From: Pyrrhoderma lamaoense
Taxonomy: Eukaryota > Basidiomycota > Agaricomycetes > Hymenochaetales > Hymenochaetaceae
Direction of reading: 5' to 3'
DNA length: 64,000 nt
NCBI GenBank assembly: GCA_002794735.1
Contig: NBAZ01000009.1
Coordinates: forward strand, 620,001-684,000
Numbering within the stretch: position 1 is the stretch's first letter; the number at the start of each line of letters is the position of its first letter. The translations under genes were made by a program, and so were the position numbers. Under the pieces are notes generated by a model, which had not been told where the DNA came from, ran no database searches, and worked only from the letters and a program-made list of their open reading frames with translations. Positions 24,168-38,101 of this stretch are shown here, in pieces.

Positions 24168-27100
24168 TCATGAAGACGTGCCGGATCCTGTTCCCGTTCC
24201 ACCTTCATTTGCAGACTGATCAGCAGATGCATTATTTGCAGCGGAAGGTGTAGCTTGCGGTCTCCGACGTCTTCTCCGACTATAGTTTTGGGAGTAGTAA
24301 CAATGTAATGAGTATTACGCTTAGCATACCTACGCAATTAGGATGATTACTTACCGAGGAAATATCGGCCCTTTCGGCATCGGACGCTCATCTAAATCAA
24401 GCGCAATATTTGTGGCAGCTTGAAGGCCCTGTGACAAGTTGTAAGGAATGTATAGGTTAACATAATCTGATTTTGTGGGCATACCTCAATCCACTCTATT
24501 ACGCTTGCAACATCCGTGCACTGCAATAAGAACTGTTCCCCCTCTAGACGCACCCGTACTACATTTTTTCTTTTCGTATAGTCACTAGCTAGACCACTCT
24601 CAGCGTGTTGTAAAGTGTATATACGCAAGAGGTCCTTAGGATCAGGCTCTGGCTGCCCTAAACTCGAACCAAAACTAGAATAACTAGTAGAATTTTTTAG
24701 TTCAGAGACATTCGAATTAGATTCGGAGTTCAAGGGTTGAGATTGAGATCGAAGATGCCTCCTTGGGTTTGAGTTTGAATTCATATTTGCGTTGAGTAAA
24801 TTAGATTGCGTCGATTCCGACTGGGAATGATCAGGAGAAGATACACGGGAGTTAGAGCTCGAAGACATAGCAGAGATACTCAGGGAACTTCGACTTGAAT
24901 AGTCCCCATTAACATATCTGTTAGAGTCACTGCTAACCCTATTGTCATGTCCATTTGCTGACCAATCTCCGGACGGTCTGCGGTCCCTCTCGCAAGATGA
25001 ACGAGGAAGTTGTAACGAACCCCGTGGAGATGATGGTGCAGTTGCAATAGATAACCTTGAACGATTCGGGTGTAGGAACGGAAATGATGCAGCAATACGT
25101 TTTGTGCGTGTTTGTGGTCGTGACGGAGATTCACTTCTTGACTCTGCTTCTGTCATTTGAGGCGTAGACCCTTCACAGTCTGCCCCTCTTGCTCCGCTCT
25201 CAGACGCTGCATCGGACCGTCTTGCTTCCTCAGCAATTAACTCTTCTTCCCATTTCATTCGTCTCCTAGGCTCCCTAGCGCCGATAGCAACGCTAGTTGC
25301 ACCACCCGGTCCCCTTCCCGTAACCGTTACAGTTGTCCCACCCTGAGCACCTCCAATTCCCGAGTCTGAACTAACATCGCCAACACCAACATGCTTCTCC
25401 CACCAATTGCCAATCGTACCACGCGCTTTTACGTCGTAAACTTTCAGCATTGTGCCTTCAAGAACTACATGCACTCTCCTCCACTTTCTATCGCGTGACG
25501 GTTTTCCAGGAGCCGAGAACTCCATTTTGCGGGGCAACACAGCAGACAGCTTGATTGCATTACTATAAGGCGGAAGGCATTCATTTCCTTCATCTTCTCG
25601 CGGAGAAGGCGGAGCTAACTTTGAATGATGAGGTAATTGTAAGGTAGGATACGGAGGAGGAGGCCCTGAGGTCGAGAAAGTTGGCATTGAAACCTGTCGA
25701 CGAAGTGTAGGGCTATTAGAATGCGGCTCCAGACTTCCATGTGTTTTCTTATAGATCATGTAGTCGTGCTTATCCTTAGTATCCATATGAGAAGCTTCAG
25801 AAGCGTCTGCACCCGGAACCGTATCTCGCTTAGTATCTAGTTTTGAGTCAACGTACTTGTGAATATTATCCGCACTGCTGACCATTCCCGACTGCAAGAT
25901 AGTCAAGCCTGCATCCTCCACCATCTCCTTTCCTTTTCCCTTAATGTCTAGCAGTGACGGTGAGAACAACTCGATCATACTTTTTGATGCTTGATGGTTC
26001 ATTCCTGGTCGTCTAGTTGTATGCCCAATACTTTTCGCATTAGCTTGCAATGCACCAGTCTGGTGGTCAGCTCCTAGAGTAGTGTGTTCTGAAGAGGGTG
26101 GGGCCACTGCTACAGCTATCACAGGCAGTGGCGGTGGCGGGTTGCTCGCAAGCGGTGTTAGCTGAGCGACTGATGAGGGGTCTGATGAGAGATGAGAGCG
26201 AGAGTCAAAGAGCAAAGGATCGGCCCTACTATCTTTTGTATTTTCTGCCTCGAAGGAAGAGAAGTAGTCCCAACGGGCACTAGTACTATTATTACTAGCG
26301 CCTTTACTAGTCACTTTAGGCGTGGCGGCATCGGCATCCGCCGGATTCGTATTCTGACCAAAAGATCCAGAATGGGAAGATGATGAGAATAATGACGAAA
26401 ATGTTATATTAGGTGTTGTGAGTATTTCAGGTAGCCGTGGGGCACGGGTACGCGACGTCCGCGCATTTATACCAACTTGCGACGATGTTAAAGTTCGGCT
26501 ACCCGACAATTCATCGTCTTCGTCCTCATCATCACTACCCAAATTCACAGTTTCTTCAGCATCCTCATTATCATCGACCTCTTCCTCCTCATCCTCATCT
26601 AGTCCATAGTGTTCATGGTCGGGATCATTCTCGCGAGCATCGGCCCCTTGCATCGGCAACATCGGCATAGAGTTCAGTCGCGCGACACCACGCCGTGGGG
26701 ATTGCGCAGTAGGAGAAGAAATAGTTCTTGAAGATTCCGCGGTAGGTGTGGGAAGTGCAGGGAGTTCAAGAATTGGGAATGGAGGCGGGCGAATTCGCAC
26801 AGAGGGAGAAAGTCGAGAAAACTTTTGGTCCGCTGACATACCCTTTTGAATAAAACCGGGCGGTGGGAGTGGTGACAAGCGTAAAGCAGGTCGCTTTGAT
26901 GATAGTGGGGGCTGGGATATAGAGGAAGAATTTTGAACATCAGATGATACCGATGTCGAGACTCTAGAAATCCCATCGGTTGTAGTATTGTTTAGTTTGG
27001 CATTAACACCGCTTCCTACGTGATGAGGCTTCTTACGCTGTACTTCGGAAGTTGTAGAACCAAGGACTTTTGTAGCTTGTGAATGAGCTGATGGATTGCG

Positions 27101-27670
27101 TGAATCTCCATTACTTGACTGCATGATTGTAGAGGGCGGCGAAGAAACTTCCGGTTGTCGCAGGCCAGCCTCGGCGACCAGTGCTGCGACTGCCAGCCCT
27201 TGAGCAATAGCACCTGAACCGAATGAAGCTTCCTTCGCGTGGCCATGGCCACGCAAATTAACGTTATTTGCGGGTACTGTGATATCAACGGAATGACGGG
27301 AAAGGGGTTGAGTTTTAAGGTCACAGTTGACAGCTAGCATTGGTGAAGACATGTATGGTTTGTTGGCGGTGCCCATGAACGGCATTGGATGTGAATAGTC
27401 ACACTCTTCACTACCGTAAGGATGCGTGCCTTTTCTGCCCGTTATTGAAGATGATGGTTTGAATTTATTCGTGAGAAGTCCGAGTTTCTTGACAAAAGTT
27501 GTGGCGCGTGTCTTAGAACTTTTTATTAGTACTAGCCCTGTTGATTAAGGACATGTAAAATAGAGGTTGCGTACCTGTCGTGTTTCCTGTTTTCCTAGAG
27601 ACACGGAACGATGCTTGGTCACGGTGAGAGGCGCGGGGCGAGTATCAATTTCGATAGGTATGCTATTCAT
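24168..27670 (-). CDS. Large disordered protein with a split PH domain
   Basis: About 1,102 residues from four exons: 27670-27575, 27511-24485, 24428-24355 and 24279-24168. I extend the start upstream of the long exon's first Met: the ATG at 27670 gives [20 protein letters not shown], and a 63-nt intron with a perfect TACTAAT branch site joins it in phase. The middle is Ser/Pro-rich and disordered, with an Asp/Glu run encoded near 26500-26600. A pleckstrin-homology domain begins at [20 protein letters not shown] and KVYDVKARG. It is interrupted by roughly 200 Ser/Arg-rich residues, then resumes at [20 protein letters not shown] and [15 protein letters not shown], ending with the expected Trp helix ([13 protein letters not shown]). 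The tail is [15 protein letters not shown]. Likely a membrane-associated regulator binding phosphoinositides. Confidence 0.85.
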
Positions 27671-29288
27671 GATCTTCAATCTGCGTCACAGCCCACCGTC
27701 GCGGAACGGATTTGGCGCGCCAAAGACGCGGAATGACGGGGTCTCCTATATGTGTACCCTGTATGCCTTGTCTTGATGAGATATTGTACCCCAGATGATA
27801 AAAGCCAGGATAACGAGGAGTGAGAATGAGCAGAAGAAGAAGAAAAGTATCGAGAAGGTGTTATACTGACCGACCCGACTACCGGAAATATGCAATGCGC
27901 TGACTAGTATTACTATACGGCGTCACCTTCAGTATCAGGTGTCGTCACGGGCTGTGCTCTTTCCAAGATAAGCCTTCTTCTTCCCCAGCCTACCTTTTTC
28001 TATGGAGAAAAGTGCAATAAGGCCTGGGCTTTTTTGAGAGAGAAGAAAATTGTATGGTTGTGGAGCGTTGTTGCATGCACACACAGGGCTGGACACGAGG
28101 CTCTTGGGGAACGTAGACTCGAGTTGAGATTATGAATCAAACCACGATCAATCATCCAAAACTGATGTCAATAATTACTTTAAAAATACGTTGCTTCGAT
28201 CAGTGATTTGATTCCCCCCTCTTGTGATCTTTTCTCCAGACGGGGATGCATTGTACACAGCCTAGGTTTACGAGTTTACGATCTGCGACTTGGAACTTGC
28301 CAGATTTTTATCTGAAACAGACGATCATTATTACCTATTATGCTCCTTAATTACAATTCGAAAACATATCGTTAAACATGTCTCAGAGAGTTATACGGAG
28401 GGATATGGGATTGAAGAATACAAAGGAAAATCAAATTCAAGAGGCAGACACTGATATAGAAGCTACGTGCTGGCAGACATAACTGGATATCAACTAGATC
28501 ACAATCAATAGATCTGTATCAGTTCTCATACTTGTAGTCTAATAATGGTATGTTGCGTTGACAAACAGTACAGATTACCCCGAGCGCCACACTTCGTTTC
28601 TTGATATTGTTCAAAGCGAATATTGGAATCATCACTGTTTTGTATTTACAAGTGACATGTCCCAACACTCAATATAATTCTCAAAGTTACCATCAATAGC
28701 ATCCTTAACGATGTTGACCTGAAGCGCAATAGAATTCTCTTGGAACTGGTCTAGTAGAAATCTTATACCGAGAGTAACATTATGATTATCATATCATTGA
28801 TTATGAAAAGAGGCAGAGTTACTGAGAGTATTTTTAGGCCAGAGCGATGCCTTATTTAGAAGAAAAATAAATATGTACAATTACAGCACGACATTTGTGG
28901 GTCCTAAGGATTAGTAATACTCGGTCATTTGCTTATTCAGTGTCACTGGACTGATCATATTTCTCAACATTTCTAATTTGTTGTCGATATATCTTGTGTA
29001 TTATATGAATTTTCGCATCCCTTAAACGTGTAAAATTATAGTTATTCTAATCATTGTGTTAGAATTGGTAAGTAATGAAAGTATTTATAGCAACAAAAGT
29101 TGTAATCACTGCTTAACATTTTCACTTTCAAGCACTTCTCCGTGAGATACTTGAAAGAAAACTTACGAACTTTAGTACACATGCATAGATATAAAAGAAG
29201 AGGATCACCCTCACTTCCTACTTGTATAAGCTAACAGTACCCTTTTACCACTTATTTTGCTAAAAACTTTTGCACGCCCTTGCTAATA
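27671..29288. other. Divergent intergenic region between the PH-domain gene and the GST array
   Basis: About 1.6 kb upstream of two divergent genes. No gene seen. A TATA-like ATATAAAAG lies near 29191, about 100 bases before the first GST. Confidence 0.5.
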
Positions 29289-30149
29289 ATGGCTATCAAA
29301 GTCTACGGCACCATCCCTTCCCCTCCAGCTCAGGTCGTTCTTTTAACCCTTAAAGAGATCGGGGTATCGTATGAGTTCATTGTCGTTAACACTGCTGCAA
29401 AGGAGAATAAAGCTCCCGAATATCTGGCTAAACAACCATTTGGTCAAATCCCACTCCTCGTACGTTTTATGATTATGATACATCATACTTGATTAACAAA
29501 CCAACGCGTATTATCATGTTATCTAGGAGGATGAAGATGGCTTTATCGTGTACGAGAGCCGAGCTATTGCTAGATATCTAGTAGCGAAGTACGCACCAGA
29601 TAGTGGATTGATACCTAAGGGTGTCAAAGAGAACGCACTCTTTGAACAGGCCGCTTCAATTGAACTCTCGAACTTTACCCCACATGCTATGGGGATCGCA
29701 GTGGAGAAATTCTTCAGACCGTAAGTACCATTACATCATATCCCAAACGTTGATCAGCCTAATTAACCCGCATTTAACACGTGATTATAAACTAGTAATT
29801 TCTATGGCATTCCCACAGATGAGGCAAAGGCAGCAGAACATCAGAGTACTTTCGAAGAGAAACTTAAAGCATACGATGTCATCCTTAGCAAGCAGAAGTA
29901 TATTGCGGGAGATGTAGGCTAACCCAATTCGCTACATATGGAAAAACTTTTTCTAATGAATAGCAGAGCTTTACTCTGGCCGATCTTTTCCACCTTCCTT
30001 CGGGATCTGCCGCTGTTAAACATGCTGGATTCAAAGGAATTGACGCCTACCCGAATGTTAGCCGCTGGTGGAAGGATATAACGTCGCGTCCGTCGTATGT
30101 TGAGCTCTGGGCTGAAGTGGAGGAGTTTAAGGCTAAATTGAAGAATTGA
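29289..30149 (+). CDS. Glutathione S-transferase A (phi-like)
   Basis: Four exons (29289-29459, 29527-29720, 29796-29913, 29967-30149) give 221 residues, the normal length of a cytosolic GST. The thioredoxin-like half starts MAIKVYGTIPSPPAQVVLLT; Ser at position 11 aligns with the catalytic serine of plant phi GSTs. FGQIPLL carries the cis-Pro, and YESRAIARYL holds the Glu-Ser pair that binds the gamma-glutamyl group of glutathione. The helical half ends FKAKLKN, with FTLADLFHLPS as the usual N-capping segment. The enzyme should conjugate or reduce substrates with glutathione. First of four tandem copies with identical intron positions. Confidence 0.92.
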
Positions 30150-31217
30150 ATATGATACTGACTAGACGATATACGTATAATGTAATGTAGCTCCTATCTT
30201 GTACTATATGTGATAATATGAAATCATTGTATGTGAAGGTCGCATTTTACTTTATTCTCTTTTCGATGAGTTTTGAAAGCAGCTAAGCTGGCTTCTCGTC
30301 ATAATCTATACTGATTTTCGATTTATTTCTACACCTTATTTGAAGATTGAAGTTCCGAATCCACATCAGCATATTTCTCGTAATAATCTATAGGATCCCG
30401 CGGTTTAAGTAAAAGTGCCGTTATTGTGATCATATGGCTCCTTTGTCTCCGTCGAGATCATGCCGAGATTATGGGTATAGCATAGGTACATGTATATATC
30501 ATGAGATTAGTGGTAATGAAGTAACCGAGACGTATCGATCCATATCGAATTCAAAACTTTGTACATGTTTGTCCTTATTTCTTTTGCCACCTGCCTATTT
30601 ATAGTCTATTTATGTAATCGGACTTTTCTATAAAAAGAAAGATGGGTAAATCTTTGTTTTTCTTACAAATAAGTTGACAGCGTCCTACAACAATGATCCG
30701 TATGTGTAAGTAGTACATAGGTAGGCACTCGTATGACTAATAGCATACGGAGGCCTGAGAGCGACTTGATGCTTTTCGCAGTAGTGGTTGTTTAAATTTT
30801 ACTAATGGCTTAGTAATTTAACTACACGCTTGTTAATATCGGGCTACATGAACTATTGTAGATTGCATTTTTTACAAGATGTCATTGAAAACAGCCTTTT
30901 CTGTGCATAGGAGAGTAGCACAAGCATAGATTGCTCTAAGGCTCTCCAAGACTCAAAAACAGAAACTGAACACTGATGTAAATTAGGCGATAGACGGGGA
31001 AGATGTGAAATTAATGATTGATCACTAAAGTGATTACCTTGATTACAAATCTATAATACAATTTTGAGGACCGCAGTTCCAAAGCGCATACAATGATACA
31101 TACATTCAACCACATATAAGAGGATACAGAAAAGGATGGTCTCAATCATCACACTACAGACCATTATCCTGCTTTTCCACATTTAACTTAAAGAAAATCA
31201 AATTTTACCTAGTAAAA
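30150..31217. other. Spacer between GST A and B
   Basis: About 1.1 kb, AT-rich, without a supported gene or GST remnant. Confidence 0.5.
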
Positions 31218-32108
31218 ATGGTTGTAAAAGTCTATGGTTTTGTTGCTTCTGGCCCCACCCAAATAGCCGTCTTAACCCTCAAAGAGCTCGGGGTACCGTA
31301 TGAGTTCGTAGCCGTTGATGCTGCTTCGTTAGAGCACAAAAGTCCTACGTACTTGAAGAAGCAGCCATTTGGGCAGGTCCCGTATATCGTATGTTGTTCC
31401 CGCGGTTTTTGTGATATATCACTTCCTTTATCCCCATTGACGTATTATAATTATCAACAATGGATTAGGACGACGATGGTTTTATCTTGTTTGAAGGTCG
31501 TGCAATCGCTAGATACCTAGTCCAGAAATATGGACCCGACAGTGGACTGATCCCCAAAGGACTCAAGGAGAATGCTCTCTTCGAGCAAGCCGCTTCCGTA
31601 GAAGTCGCAAACTTTAGCCCGCACGCCTTGGGATTGGCTTTGGAGAAGTTCTTCAATCCGTAAGTGAAATCAATCGATGGAAGCACATAACATCATCACA
31701 ATATTACTGAATTTATATCACTTGAACGTTATTCTTGTTATCTAGTATCTTCTTCGGTGTTCCCACAAATGAAGCTAAAGCGGAGGAGCACTTGCGTGCT
31801 TTCGAAGAAAAACTTAAAGTTTACGACGTCATCCTCGGAAAACAGAAGTATGTCGCGGGAGATGTGAGTTTTGCTCAAACATATATATAGTTTTTGAAGA
31901 TGCTTCGGATTCTAATGAGTAGTAGAACTTCACCTTGGCCGATCTTTTCCATCTGCCTTTCGGATCTTCTGCTATTAAGCATGCTAAGTTCAAAGGCTTT
32001 GATGATTATCCAAACGTTAATCGCTGGTGGAATGATATAACATCTCGTCCGTCATACAAAGAAGTTTGGGCCGGAGTGGAGGAATTCAAAGCTAAGTTGG
32101 GGATCTAA
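31218..32108 (+). CDS. Glutathione S-transferase B (phi-like, altered glutathione site)
   Basis: Second tandem GST, with the same four-exon layout. It begins MVVKVYGFVASGPTQIAVLT; the Ser in VASGPT aligns with the phi-class catalytic serine. FGQVPYI keeps the cis-Pro. Oddly, the glutathione-binding motif reads FEGRAIARYL: the Ser of the Glu-Ser pair, present in the three sister copies, is Gly here (GGT at 31496-31498). The second domain has NFTLADLFHLPFGSSAIKH and ends EEFKAKLGI. No frame damage is seen, so it is either a GST with changed glutathione handling or a ligand-binding derivative. Confidence 0.9.
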
Positions 32109-32900
32109 GCATACCTCCAAACTGATTACGAACGTGTATGCTTATTAAACATTGTATGACGCGAAGTCGAAGCCTAAGAAAGTCATATGTTAATCTGATC
32201 TCTCACTTCTAAGATATGCACACCTCAGAATGACGACGTAATGATTCTTTCAATTATAAAAAGCATATTCACAGTCCAGGGATACTGTCAGTTTCCAGCG
32301 AGTCCCGTTTAGTTTCACGTTGGCACGGAATCTTTTGCCCAAGGATAGTCACTGAGGGTTTCACTTTCAAATACGCGACTACAAATTGTTTGTCCGAAAA
32401 ACTGACACAATGGGCGCCGCCCGTGTATAGGCAGCACTGAAAGCGCTTATCCGATTCAAAATCCAAAACGTATTGAGAGGAGATCATCTGAATGCGGATA
32501 TACACAAGGTTATAATTGAAAAAGAAAGAGCGCTGACCTTACCAATCGCTTAGTAAAGGTATACTTTTGCTTTCTAATACTTAGTAATCGACCAAGAATT
32601 TGTGTTTATCATCTTTTGCTACGAGAGAAGTTCGAAATCAAGTTTTAATTTTGATTGAAGACAGTGTCTTACCGATGATCCGATGGAAATACGAAAAGGA
32701 CGTATGGTCGGAAGATGGGTTGTAGGTAGAAAATATTAGTAATTGGGCTCCTGATTCATCCATAAATTCAGTGTACAAAAACTCTGGACATAATGAACTC
32801 TAGTTTACCATAAGTAGCAATCACCTTTAAAACCATCGAGTTCATAGTACATCCTTCCCTAAGTCACTCTACTTGAGCTTCACTACACTAGCAGTTTGAA
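32109..32900. other. Spacer between GST B and C
   Basis: No gene seen; a 78-codon minus-strand frame at 32269-32505 has no support. Confidence 0.5.
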
Positions 32901-33740
32901 ATGGTCGTCAAGGTTTACGGAATCATTATCTCCGTTCCCACTCAAGTAGTTCTTTTAACTCTAAAACAACTTGGTGTCCCATACGAGTTTATTGTCATCA
33001 ACGGAGCTGAGAAGGAGCATAAATCCCCTGCGTACATGGCAAAACATCCATTTGGCCAAATTCCACTTCTTGTATGTCTCAATCTCTTCTTCCTGTTTTT
33101 ATACCTACTGTTCAAACGTATGGAACTAGGAAGACGATGACTTCATTTTGTTCGAGAGTCGAGCGATAGCTAGGTACCTAGTTGAAAAGTATGGGCCAGA
33201 TAGTGGATTGATACCTAAAGGACTAAAAGAGAAGGCTATCTTTGAACAAGCTGCTTCTATTGAGGTAGCCAACTTCAGTCAATATACGTTAGGACTCGCA
33301 GCCGAGAAGTTCTTCAAGCCGTGAGTAATCTGTATAAGGTATGCACATACCGTTGATCATGTACCCTATGCACAGTGTCTTTGGAAATGTTCCCGAGGAT
33401 GAGGTTAAAGCAGCAGAGCATCAGAAAACTCTTGAAGAAAAACTCAAAGCGTACGATGTTATCCTCGGAAAACAAAAGTATATCGCAGGGGACGTAAGCA
33501 AATACTTTAACTCGATTCAATTTTGGATGATGATACTGAAAGTATTTTTTTACAAAGAACTTCACTCTTATTGATCTTTTCCATATTCCTTCGGGAGCTG
33601 CTGCGATCGAGCATGGAGGATTCAAAGGGTTCGATAAATATCCGAATGTTAAGCGTTGGTGGGATGATATCTCTTCTCGTTCAAAATTCAAAGAGATTTG
33701 GCTTGAGGTAGAGGCGTTTAAGGCTACCTTGAAACAGTGA
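32901..33740 (+). CDS. Glutathione S-transferase C (phi-like)
   Basis: Third tandem GST. It begins MVVKVYGIIISVPTQVVLLT with the aligned catalytic Ser in IISVPT, then FGQIPLL and FESRAIARYLVEKYGPDSGL. The second domain contains ANFSQYTLGLAAEKFFKP and NFTLIDLFHIPSGAAAIEH, and the protein ends EAFKATLKQ-TGA. Four exons as in the other copies. The insertion of Ile for Ala in the FTLID segment is a small departure from the sisters' FTLAD. Probably an active cytosolic enzyme. Confidence 0.92.
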
Positions 33741-34299
33741 AAGATACCAACCAACGAAGATCAGATTACGTAGTGGAATAATTTATACTTTATCTAGTAT
33801 AGAGTCGTGAGATATGAAATCAAAGATAGCAGCGCATGATGAGGAGCGTTTATTATCTTGATCATATATATTCACGTAAATACTGCGTAGTGATGCTGAA
33901 AGGGAAACATCACTACATTCAGTAGAATCGGAGAACTGCTATCGCCCGACATACCTCATCAGGTCGAATTCCTTCCAGCCGATCTTAGATATACCGCAAA
34001 AAATTCTATCATGGATGTTCGTTCAAGTATATAAATACCCCACTGCATATATGGAACCGACTAAACTTGAATGGGCGATAGAATCGGATATTATGAAAGG
34101 AAGAGCGGGCGAGAAGGTGTTCTTTCGAAGCCTCGTTAGCATCTTGACAAATTCATGTTTCCACGCTGGTTATATAAGGGCTTTATTATTATATATGAAT
34201 GAGTACAGTTAACTCACCATTCTCCAAGCCCCAGTGCCTCTCCTTCTATACACTGCTTACTCGAAAACAATCCAATACACAACTCAAACGTATAGAAAA
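33741..34299. other. Spacer between GST C and D
   Basis: Short promoter region with a TATA-like TTATATAAG near 34169-34177. A 65-codon frame at 34015-34212 is unsupported. Confidence 0.5.
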
Positions 34300-35152
34300 A
34301 TGGTTGTAAAAGTTTACGGAGTTGTTCTTTCTCCTCCTGCCCAAGTAGTTATCTTAACCCTCAAAGAGATTGGGGTTCCGTACGAGTTCATTAAAATAAA
34401 CGGGGCAGAGAAAGAACATAAATCCCCTGCGTACGTCGCGAAGCATCCATTCGGCCAGGTCCCACTTCTTGTACGTCGCTATATAGATAATCGTTTCTTG
34501 GTCAAGCCTTTATAGTCATCAAATATAGGAGGATGACGATTTCATTCTGTATGAGAGTCGAGCAATCGCCAGATACCTAGTCGAGAAGTATGCACCGGAC
34601 AGTGGATTGACCCCTAAAGGACTCAGGGAAAAGGCTCTATTTGAACAAGCCGTTTCTATTGAAACCTCGAACTTTACTCAATATATGGTGGGATTTGCAA
34701 TAGAGAAGTTCTTCAATCCGTGAGTATCTCACGAGTATTTAAGAGCCTTTGATTAATCGATAATCGTATTGAGTGTTTTGGGCAAAATTCCGACCAATGA
34801 AGCCAAAGTAGAGGAACATCAGACTGCCCTTGAAGAGAAACTCAAAGCATACGACGTTATTCTCGGAAAACAGAAGTACATCGCGGGAGATGTAAGTTAG
34901 CATTCTAATTCAATTGAACTTTTAGCATTCATATAAGAAACTTCCTGTTTAATGAACAAAATAAAACAGGTTCTTACTCTGGCTGATCTCTTCCACGTCC
35001 CGTCGGGAACTACCGCTATTGAACTTGGTGGGTATAAGGGTTTTGATGATTATCCGAATGTTAGTCGTTGGTGGAATGAAATATCTTCTCGCTCGACGTT
35101 CAAAGAGATCTGGGCTGATGCGGAAGAAGTTAAAGCTACTTTAATACGGTAA
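34300..35152 (+). CDS. Glutathione S-transferase D (phi-like)
   Basis: Fourth tandem GST. The ATG at 34300 was chosen over an in-frame upstream start because it aligns with the MVVKVYG start of copies B and C. Catalytic Ser lies in VVLSPPAQ, followed by FGQVPLL and YESRAIARYLVEKYAPDSGL. The last exon starts VLTLADLFHVPSGTTAIEL, where copies B and C have NFTL, and ends EEVKATLIR-TAA. It is closest to copy C over SPAYxAKHPFGQ and FKEIW. Confidence 0.92.
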
Positions 35153-36490
35153 AAGATACAGATAAGATGATATAGTAGTATTGATGATAAATAAACATAA
35201 CCATCTTATCTTGTGCCAGAGTCCAATAACATGAGATCAAAAGATAGCGCATTATGATGATAAGTATTGACTATTATAGATATTTATAGCTGCTTCACGT
35301 AAGTACTACGTTTGATACAACTAGCGCGGAAACATGCGTATCATTAGGGGTGTGTACTAACACCGACGGACATGTGGCTTCTCAGCCTTCTGCTTCACTT
35401 ACGTGAGAGAATTCATCATAGGAAGTATAGGAGCGTTCATACGTCATATTGTCGCCACAAACCAATGAGAAACACCAAGATGGCAGGAAGGCGAGGGGCG
35501 TATCCCAGTCTTGTGAGCAACCCCCCACCAAGAGTTCTCTGTTTGCTCTTGTTTGTTTACTGGAACCATATCCCGATATGTCCCGATGGGATCGAACCGC
35601 ACAAACAACTTTTTACCCCAGAATTCATCATTAACACGCTAACAGACAGAACCTCAAGATCGTCCAAAAGCGGAAAGAAGATACTGAATAAAATATTTTA
35701 GACGTTTTGTATGTATATAACAGCATTGCAGATTGACAGACTGATAATAAACAGGGGAAAGAAGGGAGAAGAAAGTAACGAATAGTAGAATCAGAATGCG
35801 ACACATGAGTCGATGAGAGGAAGAAGAAAGAGAGGTATTTATGAAAGTGAGTGAGAAAGGTGAAAAGAAAGTGACACAATGGCGTGCATACATGTTTTGT
35901 CTGGAGACGGGATAGTCGTCAGGACTAGACTCACAAAGCACAAAACGGCATGAATATAAGAAACAAAAGAAAGAGACCGACTTCGGATTTAATAAGGGAG
36001 AGGGGTAGTAGTCGTAGGCAAGTATTAAAAAAACAGATGAAAACAGAAGAGAAAGAGAAATGAACAACCGTAATAATATAACGCGATTCAACAAAGCAAC
36101 CCGTGATGGTGAACGTACCAAGTCGCCCTCGGTACAGAAGAAATTAATGTCCAATGCCTTGAGCCAATGTGTCTATCCTAACTGTAACCCTATATGCTCT
36201 CTTCGTCTCTCGTCCACAGATCCCTCCCCCTTTAATACCACAATATGAGCGCCTACTTCGTTGTAGAAATACAAGATAATCTATTTGTGCATTCCTCATA
36301 CGCTGCATGACGACTATTGCTGTCATCTATCTTGCCCCACTACACATACCACAACGTAGAAATTTGTCTACTCGCCAAAATGAGCAGAACCAAATCCACT
36401 GAGATGAAATGAGTTGAAACAAGAAGAAGTGTACGAAAGAGAGAAGAAAGCCGTCGACCCTGATGACGCGCCCCGCGGTCATCACATGGA
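35153..36490. other. Convergent intergenic region, no gene seen
   Basis: Lies between the ends of GST D and the PP1 gene. Long open frames at 35631-36154 on the minus strand are Phe/Ser/Leu-rich complements of a purine-rich tract and show no family. A GGTTCGATCCC-like box near 35588 was examined as a tRNA and dismissed. Confidence 0.5.

Positions 36491-38101
<1,611 letters not shown>

Noticed and set aside
35570..35640. Possible minus-strand tRNA (GGTTCGATCCC-like B box)
   Set aside because: No matching A box, anticodon arm or paired acceptor stem could be placed around it.
35631..36154. Overlapping minus-strand frames of 82 and 166 codons
   Set aside because: Hydrophobic/Ser complement of a purine-rich tract; two overlapping frames look equally open, so chance is likely.
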